NCBI GenBank assembly: GCA_903905685.1
Contig: CAIVHI010000446.1
Coordinates: forward strand, 1-20,863
Direction: 5' to 3'
DNA from: an uncultured Bacteroidota bacterium
GTDB taxonomy: Bacteria > Bacteroidota > Bacteroidia > Chitinophagales > Chitinophagaceae
Length of the DNA: 20,863 nt
Positions 16,972 to 20,863 of the stretch are shown in pieces. The notes under the pieces are model-generated. The model was not told where the DNA came from. It made no database searches and was given only the letters and a program-made list of their open reading frames with translations. Made by a program: the position numbers and the translations under genes. Every line of letters begins with the position of its first letter. Positions within the stretch are counted from its first letter, which is position 1.

Positions 16972-17598
16972 ATGGAAAACAACGCCAACTTGCGTCTTAA
17001 AATCGCGCTTTCGCACCATCCATCAACCTTTATGAATAGCGGTAGGCAATTGCGAGACGAACCCGATGACGTGCTTTTGGCCGAGTACCGTCGAGAAGGT
17101 GACGGCGAGGTACTGGGGGTCCTGCTGTGCCGATACACGGGCCTATTGTTTGGGGTGGCGTGCAAATACCTGAAAGACACCCATCTAGCCGAAGACGCTG
17201 TGCAGCAGGTGTTTTTAAAGGTACTCACGTCGATGCCCAATGAGGATATCCCGAATTTCAAGGGTTGGCTTTACGTGCTGACGCGCAACCATTGCATCCA
17301 ATACCTTCGCAAGGCCGGGCCTCGAAAGGAAAGGGAACTCCCCGAAACAGTACTCGCCGATACCCAAGAGGTGATGGATTTTGAACTTCAGGAAGAAACA
17401 ATAGCGCAGATGGAGGAGGCCTTGCAAGAACTACAGCCCGACCAACGCACCACTATCGTGCTGTTCTACATAAAAAAATACAGCTACGAGCAGATCATGG
17501 CCGCAACGGGTTTCACCTTTATGCAGGTGAAAAGCTTCATTCAGAATGGCAAACGCAATTTAAAGAACAGCATTTTAAAAAAATCGGGGCGAAAATGA
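16972..17598 (+). CDS. ECF-type RNA polymerase sigma factor
   Basis: This 208-residue sigma-70 family protein has only regions 2 and 4, as ECF factors do. Region 2 is at about 46-114 (VLLCRYTGLLFGVACKYLKD, then AEDAVQQVFLKV and FKGWLYVLTRNHCIQYLRK), the segment that binds core polymerase and the -10-type element. Region 4 is at about 147-203 (ALQELQPDQRTTIVLFYIKK, then YSYEQIMAATGFTFMQVKSFIQNGKRNLK) with the helix-turn-helix for the -35-type element. I use the first ATG, which fits the putative promoter; Met 21 (17032) is a plausible alternative because family similarity begins just after it. Its stop overlaps the next start (ATGA), indicating translational coupling to the membrane protein downstream. 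Confidence 0.9.
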   Translation: MENNANLRLKIALSHHPSTFMNSGRQLRDEPDDVLLAEYRREGDGEVLGVLLCRYTGLLFGVACKYLKDTHLAEDAVQQVFLKVLTSMPNEDIPNFKGWLYVLTRNHCIQYLRKAGPRKERELPETVLADTQEVMDFELQEETIAQMEEALQELQPDQRTTIVLFYIKKYSYEQIMAATGFTFMQVKSFIQNGKRNLKNSILKKSGRK

Positions 17599-17966
17599 AC
17601 AAACGGAAACACAACCGGTTCGCCGCCGGCAGCCACGGTGGACGAGAGGGGCAGGGGGCCGATGACCGGCTGCTCGATTACTTGGAGGGCAGGATGGATG
17701 AGGCCGAGCAACGCGCATTCGAAGCCACACTGAGCGATGCCGGCCCCGAAAGCGATGCCTTAGACGGCCTTTATGGCATGCCGAACCCGGAAACCCGCAG
17801 GCACGTTGGCGCCGTAAATGCCCGCCTATATCGCCAAATAAGGCGGGGCAATGCCCGCCGCAAGCGGCGGCAATCGCCCACCTACGTCATTATTGCAGCA
17901 ATAGCCGTGCTGCTCCTGACAGTGGCCGCCTGCATGGTGGCGGGCAAGGTGTTGCGCCTTTTTTAG
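17595..17966 (+). CDS. Small membrane protein, probable anti-sigma partner without zinc motif
   Basis: This is a 123-residue protein. The N-terminal cytoplasmic part has DDRLLDYLEGRMDEAEQRAFEATLSD (about 23-48) followed by SDALDGLYGM. This matches the layout of anti-sigma factors in Bacteroidota, where the chain reads LL.YL.G.L...E....E......P...DALEG. A very basic linker (RRGNARRKRRQ) leads to one transmembrane helix (about 97-116), giving a cytoplasmic N-terminus by the positive-inside rule. The HxxxCxxC zinc motif of classical ZAS domains is absent; the only Cys is in the helix. The 4-base overlap with the sigma gene supports a partner role, which is inferred. The last codons are shared with a terminator. 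Confidence 0.75.
   Translation: MNKRKHNRFAAGSHGGREGQGADDRLLDYLEGRMDEAEQRAFEATLSDAGPESDALDGLYGMPNPETRRHVGAVNARLYRQIRRGNARRKRRQSPTYVIIAAIAVLLLTVAACMVAGKVLRLF
17939..17964 (+). terminator. Terminator overlapping the end of the anti-sigma-like gene
   Basis: GGC (17939-17941) and GCAA (17944-17947) pair with GCC (17956-17958) and TTGC (17952-17955) around the loop GGTG, with a two-base GG bulge. TTTTTT follows at 17959-17964 and runs into the TAG stop at 17964-17966. The hairpin is short, but the T-run is good. Confidence 0.6.
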
Positions 17967-18010
17967 GGGACTAGCAGACAATTTCATGGAGTTCAAAACG
18001 ATGCATTATT

Positions 18011-18026
18011 TTTTACAATTGTAAAA
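18011..18026. promoter_or_regulatory. Perfect 16-base palindrome before the HNH gene
   Basis: TTTTACAATTGTAAAA is a perfect palindrome ending 10 bases before the HNH gene ATG. Its place fits an operator overlapping the transcription start, or a very short leader hairpin. There is no TAnnTTTG element here. Confidence 0.4.
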
Positions 18027-18036
18027 TATCGTCATT

Positions 18037-18447
18037 ATGGGGTTGGTCAGTTTTTTATTCGGCAGAATGTTTGGAGCGTGCGAAAAAGCCCCAAGGCGTG
18101 ACAATCGGGCTCAAACGACGAGCGCACCCAACCGAGATGCGGACTTCGAAAGAACCCGGCACCGGGAGACTTCGAAGACCTACATCGACGAGAAGGGATA
18201 CGCAAGGTTCAAAGACAGCGATGTGTTCGTTCACAGATGGGTGGCAGAAAAAAGACTCGGACGGGCATTGCGACCTGGAGAATTGGTTCACCATATGAAT
18301 AGGAACAAAGCGGATAACTCACCGGGCAATCTGCATGTTTTTGAAAACCAAGAAGCCCACGAAACTGACCACAAAGCCGACGCGGCGCGATTTGGGAAAC
18401 GGGCCAGCTACCAAGGGTTTTCTGCTAAAAGGAAATACCGGGACTAA
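18037..18447 (+). CDS. HNH endonuclease-like protein
   Basis: This 136-residue protein has a C-terminal HNH motif: FVHRWVAEKRLGR (64-76), then LVHHMNRNKADNSPGNLHVF (83-102) and EAHETDH (106-112). His 85/86 are the metal-side histidines, Asn 98 the central Asn, and His 108/112 complete a beta-beta-alpha-metal site. Such domains nick or cut nucleic acid. The first 45 residues (MGLVSFLFGRMFGACEK, then a polar basic stretch) are not recognised. No methylase, terminase or transposase lies nearby, so it is an orphan; a phage or homing origin, a repair role or a toxin role all remain open. It has its own palindrome upstream and a terminator built around its stop codon, so it looks like a single-gene transcription unit. 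Confidence 0.75.
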   Translation: MGLVSFLFGRMFGACEKAPRRDNRAQTTSAPNRDADFERTRHRETSKTYIDEKGYARFKDSDVFVHRWVAEKRLGRALRPGELVHHMNRNKADNSPGNLHVFENQEAHETDHKADAARFGKRASYQGFSAKRKYRD

Positions 18448-18464
18448 GCCCGGCATTTCCTTTT
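18427..18464. terminator. Bidirectional terminator with the HNH stop codon in its loop
   Basis: AAAAGGAAATACCGGG (18427-18442) pairs with CCCGGCATTTCCTTTT (18449-18464) over 16 positions with one A-C mismatch. The 6-base loop ACTAAG contains the HNH gene's TAA stop. The A-run and T-run ends make it work on both strands, so it also serves the AHSA1 operon converging from the right. Confidence 0.88.
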
Positions 18465-18526
18465 AAATCCTGAATATATGCCGGCCATGCCTATTCCACA
18501 TGGCTGGGTGGTCTCCAATTAAAACT

Positions 18527-19483
18527 TCAGTTGGCCTGAATCGCTGCCAAATATTCATCCAAAGAGGCAAATGTGCGGGCAAATCCTTGTTGCAGACCGG
18601 CTGCCATGTCGCGGAACGCTTGGTGTTCGGCGGCCGAGGCATTGATAGGGTAACCCTGCAAGGTCAATATGGTCGTGCCATCGGCCTGCCCCTCCAATGT
18701 CCAGGTATTTTGAATCTCCAACGGCCAGACCGGGAAGAAGGGACTTGTGGTAGCCTCGCCGGCAGCATTGGCAAAACTGTTGATAAAGATGATTTTATCC
18801 TGGGCTTGCACTTCCAAATAATTGAATATCCCCCACATCTCACCGCCGCCGGGCATGGCTATGCAGTAGTGGGTTGTTCCACCGGGCCATACTTCCATCT
18901 TTGAAACGGTGAGTTGCATGCCTTTGGGACCCCACCATTGCGCGAAATGGGCAGGCTCTGTGAGCGCCTGCCAAACCAATGCTTGGGGGGCACGGAAAGT
19001 GCGGGTGATGACGAGCGCTCCGGCAATGTCTTGCGCATGCAGGTGCGTTTCCATACGATCGATGTTCTGAATGAATCCTTCGGCTGCGCCAAAATCCGTT
19101 ACGGCCTGCGTCAACACGGCTTCCGATTCAAATTCCGAAGTCACACGCAACCGCGTATTGTTGCCTACAGGTTCGAACTCGATGGTCATCCTGAAATTCG
19201 GAATTTTAAGGTGGTCCAAAACCAGTCTGCTATTGGGCACCACCTCCACATACCTGTGGTTGCTGGGGTAGTCCGTACCGTCGGGTCCGCGCATCACAAT
19301 AGCCCATTCACCACCGACGCTCACGTCCATTTTGGAGATGGTGTTGGTGAAGCCTACAGGCCCCCACCAATGTTTAATGTGTTCGGGGTTGGTCCACGCC
19401 TCGAAAACGGTTTCTACAGGGGCATTGATCAGGCGTTCCAACGATAGTATGCGTCCTGACTGCACATTTTGGGGAGATGACAT
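18527..19483 (-). CDS. Double-domain AHSA1/SRPBCC protein
   Basis: This is a 318-residue cytosolic protein made of two SRPBCC (START-like) AHSA1 domains in tandem. Domain 1 (about 11-150) has LERLINAPVETVFEAWTNPE, then HWWGPVGFTN and VGGEWAIVMRGPDG. Domain 2 (about 157-316) has VITRTFRAPQALVWQALTEP, then QWWGPKGMQL and VWPGGTTHYCIAMPGGG. Each domain forms a helix-grip fold with a deep hydrophobic pocket that usually binds a small lipophilic ligand; the ligand here is unknown. I start at the ATG at 19483 because the longer reading frame to 19558 overlaps the upstream gene and adds a Lys-rich segment unlike the family. It lies 32 bases after the single-domain paralogue and is the last gene of the ArsR operon. 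Confidence 0.88.
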   Translation of the reverse strand: MSSPQNVQSGRILSLERLINAPVETVFEAWTNPEHIKHWWGPVGFTNTISKMDVSVGGEWAIVMRGPDGTDYPSNHRYVEVVPNSRLVLDHLKIPNFRMTIEFEPVGNNTRLRVTSEFESEAVLTQAVTDFGAAEGFIQNIDRMETHLHAQDIAGALVITRTFRAPQALVWQALTEPAHFAQWWGPKGMQLTVSKMEVWPGGTTHYCIAMPGGGEMWGIFNYLEVQAQDKIIFINSFANAAGEATTSPFFPVWPLEIQNTWTLEGQADGTTILTLQGYPINASAAEHQAFRDMAAGLQQGFARTFASLDEYLAAIQAN

Positions 19484-19515
19484 ACGCAGTGATTTGTTTT
19501 TTTTGCTTTGATGGA

Positions 19516-20004
19516 TTATCCGAGAAATTTTTCCAGTTTTTCCAGGCTGCCGTTCCAACCTTGTGCCATGCCACCCAAGTAATGCCGCGCACCTTCGGGA
19601 ACGGGGTCTACCACCAAGTGGATGGTCAATAAAGTTCCCTTTTCGGCGGGTTCGAATGTGATGCTATTCATGACCTCGAACATGGGCGACCCTGCGGCAT
19701 CCAGCGCCCGCGATTGGAATACCAGCGTGCGTGGCTCCTCTACCTCGAGCATGGTGCCGTTCATCGGGAAAATCATGCCGTCGGGTGAGCGCATCTCTAA
19801 GTAAATGTTGCCACCCGGCCAGGCTTCCCAAATGCACACCGGATTGGTGAAGGGTCCCGGCCCCCACCATTGCTGCACTCGGGCTGGGTCTGTCCACGCC
19901 GCCCAAACCAGGTCTGGAGACGCATGCAGTATCCGGGTTATGGTTTGTTCCAGCCTTTTGACTTCCGGGCCAAGAGGCACTACGCCGTTATTTCTTTGCG
20001 ACAT
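19516..20004 (-). CDS. Single-domain AHSA1/SRPBCC protein
   Basis: This 162-residue SRPBCC protein of the AHSA1 type has the hallmarks ITRILHASPDLVWAAWTDPA (about 21-40), QQWWGPGPFTNPV, WPGGNIYLEMRSPDG, ITFEPAEKGT and the C-terminal helix with GGMAQGWNGSLEKLEKFL. It is clearly paralogous to both domains of the next gene; all three share the WWGP motif and the PGG turn. It starts one base after the ArsR stop codon (TAAGATG), so the two are translationally coupled. ArsR plus AHSA1 pairs are common in bacteria, and the repressor probably controls the pair. The ligand is unknown. Confidence 0.9.
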   Translation of the reverse strand: MSQRNNGVVPLGPEVKRLEQTITRILHASPDLVWAAWTDPARVQQWWGPGPFTNPVCIWEAWPGGNIYLEMRSPDGMIFPMNGTMLEVEEPRTLVFQSRALDAAGSPMFEVMNSITFEPAEKGTLLTIHLVVDPVPEGARHYLGGMAQGWNGSLEKLEKFLG

Positions 20005-20005
20005 C

Positions 20006-20332
20006 TTATTTATTGTTTGAAGGTTCTTGAATTAGTTGCAGATAGGCCTCCAATGCATCGAGCTTTTGTTCCCAAAAACGTTTGTACTGGTCTACCCACT
20101 TACTCACTTCATTTAGTTTTTCGGGCTTGGCTTCGCAAAAGCGTTCCCTGCCCTTTTGTTTTACTTCCAGCAGTCCGCATTCGGCCAGTATTTTGATGTG
20201 TTTGTAAACCGCAGTGCGGCTTACATCAAAATGCCCGGCAACCGCGTTTACATTCAATGGCTTGTCGCACACCATGTGGAGAATCTCCCTCCTGGTGGGG
20301 TCTGCAATGGCCTGAAAAACGTCTCTACGCAT
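20006..20332 (-). CDS. ArsR/SdpR-type winged-helix repressor
   Basis: This 108-residue DNA-binding protein begins MRRDVFQAIADPTRREIL, has the recognition helix around FDVSRTAVYKHIKILAECGLL (35-55) and the wing VKQKGRERFCEAKP (57-70), then a dimerisation helix. It lacks the ELCVCDL-type cysteine motif of metal sensors, so a heavy-metal role is unlikely; SdpR-like members respond to other signals or partners. A TTG at 20383 would extend the protein by 17 residues, but that stretch encodes the operator and promoter, so I choose the ATG at 20332. Two palindromic operators lie immediately upstream, implying autoregulation of the whole operon. Confidence 0.92.
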   Translation of the reverse strand: MRRDVFQAIADPTRREILHMVCDKPLNVNAVAGHFDVSRTAVYKHIKILAECGLLEVKQKGRERFCEAKPEKLNEVSKWVDQYKRFWEQKLDALEAYLQLIQEPSNNK

Positions 20333-20334
20333 AG

Positions 20335-20384
20335 TTGTGCAACCGATTGGTTGCAAATATAGTGCAACCAATCGGTTGCACAAA
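20335..20384 (-). promoter_or_regulatory. Promoter-operator of the ArsR-AHSA1 operon
   Basis: Reading on the minus strand, TTTG (20384-20381), a 19-base spacer and TATATTTG (20361-20354) match the Bacteroidota TTTG-N19-TAnnTTTG promoter perfectly. Two 18-base palindromes, TGCAACCGATTGGTTGCA (20338-20355) and TGCAACCAATCGGTTGCA (20363-20380), are exact reverse complements of each other, separated by 7 bases. The pair symmetry extends three bases further at each outer end. One palindrome fills the spacer; the other covers the end of the -7 element and the expected start point, leaving a leader of about 15 bases. Confidence 0.85.
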
Positions 20385-20536
20385 ATAAATGGGATAACAT
20401 CGGAACGGCCCGATCAAAAGGGCCAGTTTGCCAAAGACTTAGTTGGACTGATTAGAAAAACGGTTGGAGTAGACACGCCCGAAAAATTCGGCGTAGGAAA
20501 CGGGAAAGGAAAATCAAGAGGATGGACAGACTCCAC
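20385..20536. other. Intergenic stretch with no recognised gene
   Basis: I see no credible coding region here. Two weak stems lie downstream of the VanZ-like stop codon on the minus strand: GGCCC/GGGCC (about 20408-20424) and CGCC-GAA/TTC-GGCG with a bulged C (20476-20493). Neither is followed by a convincing T-run. Confidence 0.4.
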
Positions 20537-20863
20537 TTATCCCTTTGCCCCAAATACCCTCCCAGCCAAAACAAATACGGAAATCCCCAAAATCCCCCCT
20601 ACCGTATCGGCTACGGCATCGAGAAACTCCATGCTGCGGCCTAGAAAGGTGAGGATGCCCTGCATGATTTCGATAAAGGAGCCGAAGGCTGCGGCTACAA
20701 GTAGCATTTTGAGGTATTGCGACACCTGCCGCTTGGGGTAGGCACAGAGCCATAGGAGGGCAAAACCGCCAAACATCACGAAGTGCACCCACTTGTCGGC
20801 AAAGGGTACGTCAACTTTTGGGAATGCTGTGGCGGGGGCAAAGCACCCAACAAGAACAAGCAA
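20537..20863 (-). CDS. VanZ-like integral membrane protein, N-terminus cut by window edge
   Basis: The visible 108 residues show the VanZ-like family pattern: FADKWVHFVMFGGFALLWLC, then a second hydrophobic helix LKMLLVAAAFGSFIEIMQG, and RSMEFLDAVADTVGGILGISVFVLA. The DKxxHFxxF and EFxDxxADTxG motifs are typical of small Bacteroidota VanZ-like proteins with about four transmembrane helices. The reading frame runs off the right edge; the terminal TTG is not taken as the true start, since the first helix of the family is only partly present. VanZ itself affects teicoplanin resistance in Gram-positives; the role in this phylum is unknown. Confidence 0.8.
   Translation of the reverse strand: MLVLVGCFAPATAFPKVDVPFADKWVHFVMFGGFALLWLCAYPKRQVSQYLKMLLVAAAFGSFIEIMQGILTFLGRSMEFLDAVADTVGGILGISVFVLAGRVFGAKG

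Noticed and set aside
20006..20332. Heavy-metal (arsenic or cadmium) resistance regulator
   Set aside because: The metal-binding cysteine motif is missing and the operon holds AHSA1 proteins, not an efflux pump or arsenate reductase.
20333..20383. TTG-initiated 17-residue N-terminal extension of the ArsR protein
   Set aside because: The segment encodes the operator palindromes and -7 element, is unlike ArsR N-termini, and the ATG at 20332 begins the conserved MRRDVFQAIADPTRR sequence.
20335..20383. CRISPR-like or mobile-element ends
   Set aside because: There are only two palindromes, in opposite orientation with a 7-base gap and a promoter embedded; no array, spacer series, transposase or target duplication.
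20476..20493. Terminator for the VanZ-like gene
   Set aside because: The stem is seven pairs with a bulge and no T-run on the minus strand, so it does not rise above background.

Overview
The window looks like a chromosomal stretch of a Bacteroidota, most likely a Chitinophagales/Chitinophagaceae relative. The reasons are protein families and signals seen together: a SusC-style TonB-dependent receptor with an N-terminal carboxypeptidase-regulatory-like domain, a type A and two type B (gliding-motility-associated, CHU_C) type IX secretion sorting domains, a choice-of-anchor L domain, a CarB without its C-terminal regulatory domain, weak Shine-Dalgarno signals, and promoters matching the phylum-specific TAnnTTTG -7 element. 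I see no tRNA, rRNA, CRISPR array, insertion sequence or prophage. No gene-free stretch reaches 300 bases.

Layout. (1) 80-8531 is a cell-surface region: a secreted endonuclease/exonuclease/phosphatase protein on the minus strand diverges from a TonB-dependent receptor and a DUF5689-type lipoprotein. These are followed by a type A T9SS-secreted protein and, after a strong terminator, a choice-of-anchor L protein with a type B signal. (2) 8560-10017 (minus) is an aldehyde dehydrogenase of the ALDH8 / aminomuconate-semialdehyde type. It diverges from carB (10178-13033) and an RsmI-like SAM methyltransferase (13043-13774). (3) 13782-16811 (minus) is a 1009-residue Ig/PKD surface protein with a type B signal. 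(4) 16972-17966 is an ECF sigma factor translationally coupled to a small membrane protein resembling a zinc-less anti-sigma factor, followed by an orphan HNH protein (18037-18447). (5) 18527-20332 (minus) is a tight three-gene operon: an ArsR-type repressor, a single-domain AHSA1/SRPBCC protein and a double-domain AHSA1 protein. It sits behind an exceptionally clean promoter-operator. (6) A VanZ-like protein runs off the right edge.

How the genes may work together. The nuclease-like protein, outer-membrane receptor, OB-fold-like lipoprotein and T9SS-secreted protein suggest, by inference, a surface system that cleaves and imports a phosphodiester-containing substrate such as extracellular nucleic acid. 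The ArsR operon reads as a self-contained autoregulated unit: the promoter -33 and -7 elements are interleaved with two 18-bp palindromes that are exact reverse complements of each other. A recurring feature is compaction at gene ends. In three genes (methyltransferase, anti-sigma-like protein, HNH protein) a terminator-like hairpin lies inside the last codons.
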